Both the position numbers and the translations under genes were made by a program. Source: Lasiosphaeris hirsuta (taxonomy: Eukaryota; Ascomycota; Sordariomycetes; Sordariales; Lasiosphaeriaceae). From it: 64,000 nt of DNA. The stretch covers positions 496,001-560,000 of the forward strand of contig JAUKUA010000008.1 in the NCBI GenBank assembly GCA_030549175.1. The letters run 5' to 3'. The notes beneath the pieces are model-generated. The model ran no database searches. It saw only the letters and a program-made list of their open reading frames with translations, and was not told where the DNA came from. How positions within the stretch are numbered: the stretch's first letter is position 1; every line of letters starts with the position of its first letter. Shown here in pieces: positions 41,301 to 50,963 of the stretch.

Positions 41301-41955
41301 AACTATAGTTACTATCTAACCATAAATAATTTACTAAACAAGTCCGTACGTAACTTATATAACGAAATCATAACTTACTAGATAACGATAGTTTATAAGA
41401 ACCTTTACGGAACCCTTAAAGAATCTTAAGAACGGATAAAAAAGTATATAGATCAGAAGCGAATAGAAGTATCCTCCTTTAAAGAAAAGTAACTAGTAAT
41501 ATTTAACATATAGAATATTAAGACTAAGAGACCTTTTAAAAAGCTAGATAGAAAGCTACTTAGCTTATTTAAGATTTTTAAGGTAGTATCTTCTACAGCC
41601 GTGAAACTTAAACTTCCGAAGTGTTAGAAAATTTATCTTACTTTTTACGTATCTCTTATTAAGCCTTTCCAAACCGGCTCTTAGCCGATCTTTAACCTTA
41701 TTTAAGTCTTAGAGTAAGTAAGAGATATTTATCCTAAGAAATTTGTAATAAAGGAAATTATAAACTTCCACATTAAGAAAGGGGTAGTAAAATATCACGT
41801 CAAATAGGAGAAATATATTAATAAGAAAGACTAGACTTAGAAACTATATAAGTACTTCTCTAACATCTAGGAACTTTAGAACTTCTATGTTAAATATCTA
41901 CATAAGCCTAAAGACCTTAGGATTACTAACTTAGAAATTTAAGGCGAATCTACTT
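38351..41955 (+). pseudogene. pol remnant of 1B
   Basis: Polyprotein relic. Retropepsin segment: an 80-codon open stretch at 38362-38604 with VLLDPGA, catalytic Asp codon at 38554-38556; proline follows the Asp where Ser or Thr is usual in retropepsins. RT: box YIND at 39540-39551 (first Asp of YIDD lost). RNase H lies at about 40090-40330 with EIYNKELL and FRPG-like landmarks. Integrase core DFITDLPSLNGY is at about 40870-40905, with the second acidic block VIIDTFIKM after it. The chromodomain-like VKYHVK...KKD is at about 41790-41835. Dozens of stops. Confidence 0.85.
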
Positions 41956-41969
41956 AGGAGGGGAGATAG
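41955..41969 (+). promoter_or_regulatory. Polypurine tract of 1B
   Basis: Purine run TAGGAGGGGAGATAG directly before the 3' LTR, the expected plus-strand priming site. Equivalent runs precede the 3' LTRs at 4260, 11220 and 14078. Confidence 0.6.
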
Positions 41970-43274
41970 TATTATATTAGTGGGCTTACTTAGGTTAATA
42001 AGGTTACTAACCTCCTTAACTAAGTTATATTATCGGTATAACCTATATACTTACCTATCAACTTATAAATTTAATATAAAGAAGAGAATTATCATAGAGA
42101 ATAGCTATAACGTAGCTTAACCTTGGAACATAATCCTACGTGGAGCTAATAACCTATTTAGCCGATATATAGGTTAGTAAATTCTCTTAAGTACCTATGG
42201 GTCGTAATAAAATATCTAAAACTACTTATAAGCTAAAGTAACTAAATAACAGATCTTACCTGTACTAAGTAACATTATTAAACTTTAGATTTGTCATAGA
42301 CAAGTTACTTAACCTTAGTATCATAATTAGGACTTATATTATTAGCTAAGGTCTTATAGTTAGTTTTTCGAATCATAGACCTTTCTACTATCGTTAACAT
42401 TCCTTTGGAAGACCTAGAACCTAACGTTCTCCGGAGTTTAGTTTCAGTGGTAATAGGTAGCCGTAACTCCTACGTATAAGTCATAAAAGGAACCGTTACT
42501 GTGATAGCCGACATGGGATTAACTTAATAACACTATAGCCAACATAAGTACTAAGAACGTAAAGGAACATCTATAGCGATAGATACTATGCTACTTAAGT
42601 TATATAAATAAGTATTAATACCGGCCGTAGATTAACATGTAATAGGCCGACTTCGCTTGGCTTATAACTACGGATTTATAAGGTACGAGAGACAGGTGGC
42701 TAGAAAGGAGATTCGGGACCGACGGACGGTTAGGAAGATCCTTCAAATATTTTAGTATCCTTATATCTTATACATAGCCTCCTATAAGTAGGACAGGTAT
42801 GCTACAACGGATCCTCGAGAAGAAGAAGCTCTCTAGTTTTCTTTAGAAAAAACCTAAAAAGATTATTAGCTAAACTTTAGTAAAGCTAAGGGGTAATATA
42901 ACCTTATAAACCTTTCTGTTTCTCCTAACTTATAACTACGAAGTACTATGTCTTATCTTCTGTTGGATTATTCCATCTCCCTAAACCTCTTTCTCCCTAG
43001 CTCTCTACTACTTTACATTGTGACAATTAACTCCCTCACCGTTCTGTTCCAAAGCTCTGAATCGGACCTTGTGCTTATTAGCCTTACAAAGATCAACTCC
43101 CTGAGTCATCGTTTGAAAGCTCTGAACTAGACCAACAGTAATTGTCAGGGTGGTTTATTGGACGGTTGAGTTGAGAGTTAGGAAAAGGTTAAAGCTCTGT
43201 AGTCTGACCCTTCATTTGATATCTTACCTTGTGGTTGTTATACCCCAGACCTTCGTGGGCTGGCCTGTATCACA
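41970..43274 (+). repeat. 3' LTR of 1B
   Basis: 1305 bp. Starts TATTATATTAGTGGGC where the 5' LTR has TGTCACACTGGTAGGC; nearly all differences are C-to-T or G-to-A. Ends GTATCACA. Confidence 0.92.
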
Positions 43275-43279
43275 ATAAC

Positions 43280-44021
43280 TTAGACCTTAATGTTTTTTAA
43301 AGTTTAACCTCAATAGTAATAAGTAATTATAACTAAGCCCAACTAGGTACTAAGGAGTTATAAAGGAAACTATTATTATCTAACATAAGTATTAAAGATA
43401 TAAAGAAACTTCTTTAGTCGTAGGTATCATATTTTTAGAGTTAGTATTAATGTTAGCTGTGAACTATCTAAAGAAAAGTTGGTAATATCTAGTATGAACC
43501 CTAATTAGTAGGATATAAGAGACAGATAACTAAGACTCTAGGTTAATAAAGTAACTAAGGAAAGATCTTTGTATATCTTAGTATCTTTATATATTATATA
43601 TAGCCTCCATAAAAGAGACGAAGGCACTATAACGAATCCTCAAGAGAAAGAAGCTCCCTAGTCCTTTTAAGAAATAGCTTAGAAAGATTATTAAATGAAC
43701 GTTAGTAAAGCTAATAGGTGATATATCCTTATGAACTCCTCTGTTTCTTATTAATTTATAACTGTGAAGTATTGTCTATTATCTTCCTTATAATCGTTCC
43801 ATCTCCTTATATTTATCTTCTCTCTCACAACTCCTAAGACTTTAGGTTACAAAGATCATCTCTCAAACTAAGTGTGAAAGCTCTGAATTAGACTAACACT
43901 ACTGTCAGCTTGAAGTGGACCGTTGAGTTTATCTAGATCATAGCTTTACAATTTGGTTATATTAAAGGTAACACACCTTGTGATTACCATACCCCAGTCT
44001 TAGTGACTGGCCTATGTTACA
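43280..44021 (+). repeat. Family-2 LTR, right fragment
   Basis: Continues the family-2 LTR interrupted by 1B and ends with CCTATGTTACA at 44021. Its interior includes the GAAGCTCCCTAGTCC and AGATTATTAAATGAAC blocks typical of this LTR. Confidence 0.75.
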
Positions 44022-44168
44022 CAAGGGGTCCCTAGTCACACCTTGATTATGGTGTGTGTACGTGTCCCACAGGTAAGCTATAGTATAGCTATCGTTATAG
44101 CTATCACAGTGGACCCGGTCAAGGAGGTGATCTACCCTGTTAACCTTAGGTGAGTTTACCAGTGTAAC
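44022..44168 (-). repeat. Family-2 LTR terminal piece, inverted
   Basis: About 147 bp equal to the far end of a reverse-oriented family-2 LTR (compare 31260-31415), ending CCAGTGTAACA. It is placed between two plus-oriented fragments, so this cluster has been rearranged. Confidence 0.7.
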
Positions 44169-44470
44169 AGCTTCCTAGTTCTTTTTAGAAATAGCCTAGA
44201 AAGATTATTAGCTAAACTTTAGTAAAGCTAAGGGGTACTATAACCCTATACTCTTTTGTTTTGTTATTAACTTATAATTACGAAGTATTGTGTAGTATCT
44301 TCCTTATGATCGTTCTATCTCTCTACATCTACTTTCTCCCTTATTTCGTGTAAAAGCTCTGAGTCAGACTAACACCATTGCCAGCCTAGAGTAGACAGTT
44401 ATGATAATCTAGATCATAGCTCTGTAGTTTGGTTACACCGAAGGTAACACACTTTATAATTGCTACACCC
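44169..44470 (+). repeat. Family-2 LTR 3' part, first piece
   Basis: Plus-oriented 3' part of a family-2 LTR, broken at ACACCC (44465-44470) by a 238-bp insertion. The LTR resumes at 44709-44742 (ACACCCCAGTCTCGG...). Confidence 0.7.
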
Positions 44471-44708
44471 TATAACAACTACTGCAAACTACATTAAGGC
44501 TGTGCATAAGCACTAGTTCCACGCAAGGCGTTTTTGCAAGGCTGTGTGTAAGCACAGCCTGTAAGCAAGGCATACTGCAAAAGCTCAAAAGCTCTATATA
44601 TACTGCTGTGCTCCCCAGATAGATTAAAATTGATCATGCACTTCACAGCAGTCTTCCACCTATTATTGTGACTCTACTTCACCACCATTGCTTCCACCAC
44701 CTTCTTTG
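44471..44708. mobile_element. 238-bp insertion flanked by ACACCC
   Basis: A GC-balanced, apparently RIP-free insert inside the family-2 LTR. ACACCC is present on both sides (44465-44470 and 44709-44714), while intact family-2 LTRs have a single copy there. It contains partly repeated CATAAGCAC/GTAAGCAC words, a TATATATA box at 44595-44602 and a pyrimidine-rich right end. No coding frame, and no clear terminal inverted repeats. It could be a small solo LTR or other non-autonomous element. Confidence 0.55.
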
Positions 44709-44742
44709 ACACCCCAGTCTCGGTGACTAGCCTACGTCATTA
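44709..44742 (+). repeat. Family-2 LTR 3' terminus
   Basis: Terminal bases of the interrupted LTR, matching the CCAGTCTCGGTGACTGGCC region of other copies. Marks the end of the transposon block on this side. Confidence 0.65.
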
Positions 44743-45006
44743 ACATAGATAAATCAATAGAATCTTATGTAGTAATATAATATACAAAAGAAGAAATAAT
44801 AATTAATTGAAGATACATGTGACTTAAAAGGATTTAGAAGATAACAGTTCCCCTCCTTAAGATATTATTAGATTTATAACTAATCTTAATTATAAATATA
44901 TCAAACCTTTTATTTTACCGTATATTACGACTAGTTTTCCTACAACTCCCGCTCTAGAGCAGATAAAGCTTAATCCCGGGTTTTTAGATTTCAACTCGTT
45001 TCATAA
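44743..45006. other. AT-rich transition DNA
   Basis: No gene or repeat recognised. Base composition changes from AT-rich to balanced across this stretch. Confidence 0.4.
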
Positions 45007-45089
45007 GCTCGGTACATGACCCAGTCGCGAACTTGGCACATAGCCTGGTCGTGAGCTTGGCACATGGCCCGGGCACGTACCTGGCACCC
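45007..45089. repeat. Short tandem repeat, about 24-25 bp unit
   Basis: Units at 45007-45031, 45032-45055 and 45056-45080 plus a partial copy to 45089, built on (G/C)TTGGCACATGGCCCGG. Differences between units are mainly C/T and G/A. Confidence 0.75.
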
Positions 45090-46210
45090 TATCAATTACA
45101 AACCCCAAACTTTAACGTGGGATTTCTCCTCTCTACGACATTTATTTCATAAATAAACTATGCCATAGGAATTGCCTGCTTTCTAGTATTCTACTCGTAC
45201 CATATTTATCGATTTTGATAAAGGTTATCTCAACGGAATCTACCCCATGTCCGTTTAATGGAATCTACCCCTTGCTTTCACTAGCGCCATTTCAGTTTGT
45301 ATGGTGTTTTCAATGGAATCTACCACATTCTATCGCGGCATAGAGGATAGGGTTAGATTGGCCGATTTGATCGTCCCATTTTCGTGGCTTGTTGATCTGT
45401 TTGCCTGGTTTGCGTGGGTGAAATTTGGTTTGGATGGCAGCGCTGCTTTATTTGGAGCACCAACCAAGATAAGACGGCGGCTTCGACTGTATTGACACGG
45501 ACAAATTACAAAGAGGCAATCTCGGGGGCCACACAGTCGACAGCCTGAAATGGTTCTTGTAGGAGTGGCCCTATGCTGGTGCTACCCGAGTTGGCCTCAA
45601 TCTTAGACCTGATACTTGAGAAAATTCACTGCCATAGATGATTCTTCCCGATGTCACATCCCGGCAACATCACATCATTCGTGGCTTCTGCCTAATGGTA
45701 ATGACCATGGTGGTCTCCAATCCAAGAGCAATATGGACATGTGGTCTGGGCAGAGAGACGTGGCGCGCCCGAAATGTCAAGACAGACATGGTCAAGGGAA
45801 GTGCTTGAAGGATTGTGATCCTGAGTCTGGGATGCGGCAAATGCGCATTGTTCAATTTTATCATGTCTCTGTCCAGCGGCCGTCGGCACAAAAACACTCT
45901 TACTTGACGATATCTGTCACGCGGAGAACTTGGAGTCGTGAAACGTGAAGCTTGGCCAATTCAAGAAAGCCAAGTCACCAGCTACATGAGTCACATTAAT
46001 GCACCAATAACAGGAGGTAGAACAGCCAGCCCCGAAGAATGACCGGCAACTTGGTCACCAATCGACTATACACCAGCTGCATGCCGTCAACTACTGGCTG
46101 GAAGGAGACAAATGGCAGTGAAGCAGCAGCATGTTGGCAATTCCAAATTAGATACATGGCGATAGACACTGTAAGTTCAGCCGACGGGTCTTCAGGCCTC
46201 GAGGTGCCTC
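45090..46210. other. Intergenic DNA upstream of the membrane-protein gene
   Basis: GC-balanced and not RIP-mutated. GGAATCTACC occurs three times (45235-45244, 45260-45269, 45315-45324). Open stretches here are short, overlap each other on both strands and show no domain or intron structure, so no gene is called. Confidence 0.5.
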
Positions 46211-46216
46211 TTTGGG

Positions 46217-46225
46217 CATAAATAG
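46217..46225 (+). promoter_or_regulatory. TATA-like box
   Basis: CATAAATAG, about 90 bp before the start codon at 46316 and followed by GC-rich sequence. Position and sequence suit a fungal core promoter; no experimental support. Confidence 0.4.
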
Positions 46226-46315
46226 GGCCGACGGTCTCATGTTTCACATTGTGAGGGTAATCAAGAACATTTACCTTTTCTCATACAACCCCGCAACAGC
46301 TGATCCCGACTAAGA

Positions 46316-47590
46316 ATGCCTCCGCTACATAATGCTTTCGTTTTGTGTCTTGGCTTTGCGGCCCAGGGCACCCTTGCCATCACCGAATTCGCCGGCAACT
46401 TGAACAACTCCATCGTCGTACCACCATCGCCGGTACAACCCTGTCACCTCATCGGCGACCCAGACCTTTACGGCGTTGGGGTACGCGCTGCGTTTTATCT
46501 GTCCTACTTTACCTGTGTCTTAGCCTTCTTGTTTGGCTTGGTGGACCAGTTTCGAAGTCCACGTCTCAGCTTCAACATCCTCTTCCTCACCATCATGATC
46601 ATCCTTGTCCGCAACGCCAATGTGGGCAGCTTCGTACTCTTCGAGTGGTACATCGTAGGAGGGTTGGCTATTATCACCCTCGCGGCGCTTTTTCTACCTG
46701 TTATGAGCCCGCTCATTCCCGACGAATTTGACGAGTGCCTACCTGAGATTTTCAAGCCCAACGCATCGCAGACATCACAGGAAAGACAGAAGCATGGCGA
46801 AGGGGAAATGAGCGGGGAAAGTGAATGGGTCCGAAAGCTCATATACCAACTTGCCGAAAAGGGGAGACGCCGGGCATGGCTGGTTGATCCGGTCGGGACG
46901 GGATTCCTCCTACTCCTATACGGGGTGCTTTGGCTCACGCTGCCGTGGCTATACTTCACCATGGCACACTCAGGCTATTACAGCGGCTGCCCTGTTCCCA
47001 TCGTGGCCTTTGGAACTTTTGACATGTACAACGTCCACTGGCAGCGGAACCTCAGAGTCGGGGCCGTCTTTGGCGTTGTTGGCGCCCCGCTTTTTCTGAT
47101 AGTCGCTGGCACCTATCTCTTCCTCGGTCTTTTCAAATACCCCATCATTGACGCCACTATCAAACTTCTTGACGACAGAAGAAATGCCGAGATCGACAAG
47201 GCTAAACTAATTGCCTGCCTCCTGAGAGACCCTAGCGCAGTGAGTGACTCACGCCCCCGGGAAACGATAGTGCGTGAGACAGAAATTTGGAAAGGAAAAT
47301 TTGTGGCTAAGAGGAGATGGAATCGAGCTGTTCGGATATTTGGTACGGTTTTGGCCGCCGGGGTAGGGGTGACGACCATCTTCTTTATAGAACGGACGTT
47401 ACAGCTCAATGATGTAGAGCTTGATGATAGTCTTACCACTAGCACTGGCCAGCTGCTTTCGCTACTTGTTGCCGTGTTCACGACTGTTTCTTTCATGTGG
47501 GATGTGTGGAAGAGCTGGGAGGCCAAGAGCGAACGTCGAGGAAAGTTTAACAATGTCATGTCAATGCTAGAAACAGTACGCAGCCCTTGA
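46316..47590 (+). CDS. Multi-pass membrane protein, uncharacterised fungal family
   Basis: Intact single exon of 424 residues. Residues 1-21 look like a signal peptide or first membrane segment ending ...GTLA. A GDPDLYGVGVR motif at 47-57 follows, resembling a motif I associate with a large uncharacterised family of ascomycete membrane proteins. Hydrophobic segments lie at about 58-76, 85-107, 111-130, 194-216, 247-272, 338-357 and 377-395. Between the third and fourth is a hydrophilic loop rich in E, Q and G; between the fifth and sixth is a charged loop (280-335). The C-terminal tail is basic and ends VRSP. The start is chosen because it is the first ATG of the frame, has AAGAATGCC context and follows a TATA-like box. 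No stops, frameshifts or RIP bias are seen, unlike both flanks. The function is unknown; a transporter or receptor role would be speculation. Confidence 0.85.
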   Translation: MPPLHNAFVLCLGFAAQGTLAITEFAGNLNNSIVVPPSPVQPCHLIGDPDLYGVGVRAAFYLSYFTCVLAFLFGLVDQFRSPRLSFNILFLTIMIILVRNANVGSFVLFEWYIVGGLAIITLAALFLPVMSPLIPDEFDECLPEIFKPNASQTSQERQKHGEGEMSGESEWVRKLIYQLAEKGRRRAWLVDPVGTGFLLLLYGVLWLTLPWLYFTMAHSGYYSGCPVPIVAFGTFDMYNVHWQRNLRVGAVFGVVGAPLFLIVAGTYLFLGLFKYPIIDATIKLLDDRRNAEIDKAKLIACLLRDPSAVSDSRPRETIVRETEIWKGKFVAKRRWNRAVRIFGTVLAAGVGVTTIFFIERTLQLNDVELDDSLTTSTGQLLSLLVAVFTTVSFMWDVWKSWEAKSERRGKFNNVMSMLETVRSP

Positions 47591-47677
47591 ACGGAGCAGT
47601 ACGCAGATGTATAAGTCGAGTGGTATTTATCAACAATACTCATCTGAGTAGTACACGCAGTCTTAGCGCCCCGATGA

Positions 47678-48580
47678 TTAGATCAGAGAAGTCTCCAGGA
47701 CTACTAGTATCTTTCTTTTTAGAACGGCGTCAGAGAGCGACAAACGAGCTACGAGCTCATCGGTAAGAAAGTTACTAAGGTAACAGTTAATTCTTTAGCT
47801 TAGTCAATTTTGCAACTCCCCTTCTTAATACTGTAGGTTTTTGACCTCTTAAAGTTCTAGATCTAACGTTAACAAAGGTATAGAGTTGTAGTTATACCTA
47901 AGGCCTTCTTTAACCCTCTGGGATATTCTTGGCTGTACTCAAGGCCATATTTGATCTCTTTGCAGGTCTTTTGCCTTGACTAGAGCCGTCTTATCGTCTT
48001 TTCGGTTATTATTTTATTTCCCCCCTTCTTTACTAGAACCGTCTTCACTGTTCAAAACGACGACCCCCAGATAGTCCTCTTGAGGATCTTTTATACCGGT
48101 AAAGGAGGGGCTGAACGAGTCTTTTATAATCCAGTAACTTATAAGATTACGCGCCTTAGTTTCTTACCGTACCACTTCTCTAAAGTTGTTAGTAAGGTCG
48201 CATACCTGCGACCCCAATGTAGTGCCCTGCCTTGGCTCTGCCATCCCTAGATTCAACCCAGTACATAGTCATAGGTATAGCCATTAATTCTTTGCGGGCG
48301 GCCCTAACGTTCGCCTCCACACCTATCCGCTACAGACTGTTATCGTCCTGGACATTGTTGTCTCTAAGCTCTGCCCCTCCTGTACCAAATCCCGAGCCTA
48401 AAGAATAAAATTAAACCTACCGGGTAAGTACTACAAATGTCAGCGACCTATAACACGCTTCTTACGTATTCCGAGGCTGACCCTGCCACTTCTTCAAACT
48501 CTACACAGGCACCTACCAAGGTACCTAGGCAGTACGGAGGATAATAAAGTATGGCAGAGTCTCACTGTGTGAGAACGCCC
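47678..48580 (-). pseudogene. Decayed multi-exon gene, function unknown
   Basis: Minus-strand frames look like protein but are broken by stops one C-to-T step from CAA, CAG or CGA. From 48398 to 48192, 69 codons have one TAG and include RKELMAIPMTMYWVESRD. From 48244 to 47678 another frame carries NLISYWIIKDSFSPSFTG and a charged C-terminal part, with several TAA/TAG/TGA. A third frame (48580-48480) carries CVEFEEVAGSASEY and ends at a possible donor GTAAGA; a TTTAG acceptor precedes 48398. A TACTAAC branch-like site followed by TTTAG lies at about 48178-48193. Exon joins are uncertain and two frames compete after that site. Composition is intermediate between the island and the transposons. 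No family recognised. Confidence 0.4.
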
Positions 48581-48659
48581 ATGTCATGATCCAAGGCTAC
48601 ACGGGACCATGAAGAGAGAAGATTGCGGATGGCGAGAGAGAAACTTTATCCCTTCAACT

Positions 48660-49032
48660 TCAATGGTGAGGCCTGAAAGCCTTCTTCACCTCATGGTATT
48701 CCTTTTCGCGATACCGCGATTCTCGTCCCTAGTAGGCAGAATTTCTTTCCCTTTTCTGTTTCGATTTCTTGCGTTCCTTGTATTCCACCTCAACCTCGTT
48801 GATGTTTTGTTTTTTTGCCTCGATATCAGCTTCTAGCTGGCTTCTCTCCTTCTCAATCAGTTTCGGCTTACGCCGGGGTAAGAATGCAGGACTGGAAGAT
48901 TCCGTCCTCGATTATGGGTAAATTTCTCGGCATTCCAGGCAGTGGCTTTGGCAGGGGGTAGAAGAGAGCCACGGTTTCCCTGCTCTGCCGCAATTTGTGC
49001 ATGGAGGAGTACTAGAATGATTTTTACAGTTT
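48660..49032 (-). pseudogene. Decayed cysteine-rich / coiled-coil gene fragment
   Basis: One minus-strand frame reads a cysteine cluster of form CX2C-X12-CX3CX2C (from CTNCGRAGK to HCLECREIYP). A TAA at 48912-48914 follows, then a 60-codon charged helix-forming stretch (KPKLIEKERSQLEADIEAKK and onward) ending in TAG at 48729-48731. The frame continues as GRESRYREKEYHEVKKAF to a TGA at 48660-48662. Both internal stops could come from CAA/CAG by C-to-T. It may be a zinc-binding protein with a coiled coil. No start codon is identified, and an overlapping frame (48857-49129) is also open for 90 codons, so confidence is limited. Confidence 0.35.
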
Positions 49033-49179
49033 GTTCAACAAGAAGGTGCGAACCTTTTTGAACCAGCCACGCGACAGATTCGAAATTTAAATTTTCCATC
49101 ACACCTCCCCCAAAAATTTCAACGCTCAAGAATTTCCTCCTGCAACCTTACTCAAACAACCCACATTGAGGCGCCCGCG

Positions 49180-50422
49180 ATGTCTTCCCGCAGAGAGCTC
49201 AACTCAACCAACGAGACAGCCTACTCTGTCAGCTCAGATTTGAGGCGCAATGCTGAAATCACACTCCAGTACCTAGCAGATGCAGAGCTCACCTCGCTGC
49301 CGGATGATGCCGTCATTCAGCGATCACTCAGTGTCAAGACGGTTGTGTCCACCTCGTCCTCTTTTGCGCAGTGTTGTCAGCAGGCTGTTGGACAACCACA
49401 CCTCCAGCAGATTGTCCAGATTGGAGCAGGTATGCAAGTAGTATTCGAGCAGGTAATTATAGCTGTAACTCCCCCCTCGGAGCATAGGTAGCTAACTATT
49501 GCGACAGGTCGGGAGGTCCATTGCCATGAAAAAGGAATTCCTTGGGAACGCGACCCTGACAACCAACCTTCTACATGAATATTCTCTACATCGTGCCGTC
49601 ATCCAAGCATTTGACTGCTATGACGACACTATCAGGAGCGATGTGCGAGTGCCTCAGCTCTTTGACGTTATTCATGCAACCGACGACAGATTCTGGTCGG
49701 AGAACTTGGTCAAATTCCTGTCCGTGTATCGCACCCGAACCGACATGGTGCAAATGGAGCGCATTCTTCCCCTCCCAAAGGTGGTTAGAAAGGCATTAAT
49801 TGCCCACTTTTACCCTCATAACGACAACGCTCCCCTCGATTCAGTTGCTCTTGGCAGCATCCTAAACGATACTCCGAACAAGCACTGTCTGGCGCGGATA
49901 TATCTCGGAAGAGAAAACGGCATGCTCACGAGAGAGGGATTCTCGCTGCGCAACTTCCCGCTCTATTTGAAGCCCATGCAGGAGCTGGGTTTGGATGTCG
50001 TCGGACTCGCGTCTGCCATGGGCAAAGCCTTCGCCATCATGCACTGGGGTGCGGGCGTGAATGGCGACGATGTCGAGTTCGTGCTCGGCTCATCGACTGT
50101 CGGGGGTGAGGAGGGCGGGAACCTCAATTTCCAGCACCGAGCCATCAGGTTCTATCTGCTCGATTTTGGTCAGTGCGACTTTGTGAACTTCTCGGGCGAT
50201 CAGGATGAGGTGTACCAAGCATTCAAGGGCGCTATGGTCACTGGTGACAACCAACTCTTTATTCCGCACTATGAGAAGAGCCGTGAGCTCTATGCAGTAT
50301 TTAAGGCGGGGTATATGGATGCAGCGCAGGTTATACTGAAGGAGAGAGGGATGGAGAAAAAGTTTAGCATCGAGGATTTCATGGCAGAATATGAGGAGTA
50401 TGCCGAAGACTTCCTAGTTTGA
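49180..50422 (+). CDS. DUF3669-family protein (two exons)
   Basis: Exon 1 is 49180-49452 and exon 2 is 49508-50422, joined in frame (phase 0) by a 55-bp intron, giving 395 residues. The C-terminal half matches the DUF3669 (fungal zinc-finger protein) pattern as I know it. LPLPKVVRKAL is at 178-188, CLARIYLGRE at 218-227 and NFPLYLKPMQELGLD at 240-254. A GKAFAIMHWGAGVNGDDVEF block is at 263-282, LDFGQCD at 309-315 and NQLFIPHY at 339-346. The HWGAGVNGDDVEF and LDFG blocks recall the catalytic and metal-binding loops of kinase-like phosphotransferases, but key residues differ; that link is inference. The N-terminal 100 residues are less conserved-looking. The start is the first ATG, and no RIP-type damage is seen. 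Biochemical role unknown. Confidence 0.85.
49453..49507 (+). other. Spliceosomal intron in the DUF3669 gene
   Basis: 55 bp with GTAATT donor, GCTAACT branch site at 49491-49497 and GACAG acceptor. An in-frame TAG at 49489-49491 shows it must be removed to join the two coding blocks. Confidence 0.85.
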
Positions 50423-50963
50423 GCTTATGTTCCGCTGATATTAGTGGTTATCGTCAAAATATAGCTAATACTCTGCTCATTTGACTAGGTGGCGCATCTG
50501 GTCACTTTACCTATGAGACCATGCCTATAGGTTAACTTCTGGTAACGACCTCAACTCTCGTATTATCGCCACGATAGATCTGGACAGTGCGGCGATAAAG
50601 ACGTTGGCCTTGGTGGTGGCCGTCTTCCTGCCAGCCTTTGTTCCGTTTCTCTTTAGTATGTCCTCGTTTTATTATTCCTCCGTCAGCCTAAATACAGGGC
50701 AAGCCACTGCGTAATACCAAACTCTGCTCCTGTGTCTGAGCCACCCCAGCGATGATGACGGACATAAAAAAGCTAAAAATGATACCTACTGTTAACGCCT
50801 GGCTTAGCGTGATGTAGTTTGCCCCCTAAGTAATTCATACGCCCTACAAGGCGATATCGTTTCGAACGCCCGGCCTACCTTGACTTTACAGGGCGCCAAG
50901 ATGCTATAACCTGTTATTTTCTATATGCGCCGAAAGAAGATGTCTTATGCACACTGGGAATGG
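50423..50963. other. Intergenic DNA after the DUF3669 gene
   Basis: GC-balanced, falling to AT-rich toward 50960. No coding frame, RNA gene or repeat recognised. Confidence 0.5.

Larger units (their letters stand above)
34568..43274 (+). mobile_element. Full-length family-1 element 1B, plus strand
   Basis: Complete 8707-bp chromovirus with LTRs 34568-35873 and 41970-43274 and a perfect target duplication ATAAC (34563-34567 and 43275-43279). Order: LTR, gag with zinc knuckle, protease, RT, RNase H, integrase, chromodomain, polypurine tract, LTR. The best reference copy of family 1 in the window. Heavily RIP-mutated throughout. Confidence 0.95.

Noticed and set aside
45616..45948. 110-codon plus-strand frame in the island.
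   Set aside because: It overlaps two antisense open frames, lacks an ATG in good context and shows no domain; likely chance in GC-balanced DNA.
47113..47643. 176-codon minus-strand frame opposite the membrane-protein gene, with another at 46504-46962.
   Set aside because: They mirror the real coding strand, and the plus-strand gene has hydrophobic segments and an intact start and stop.
48609..48836. 75-codon hydrophobic plus-strand frame.
   Set aside because: It is the complement of a charged minus-strand coiled-coil stretch, which is more protein-like.
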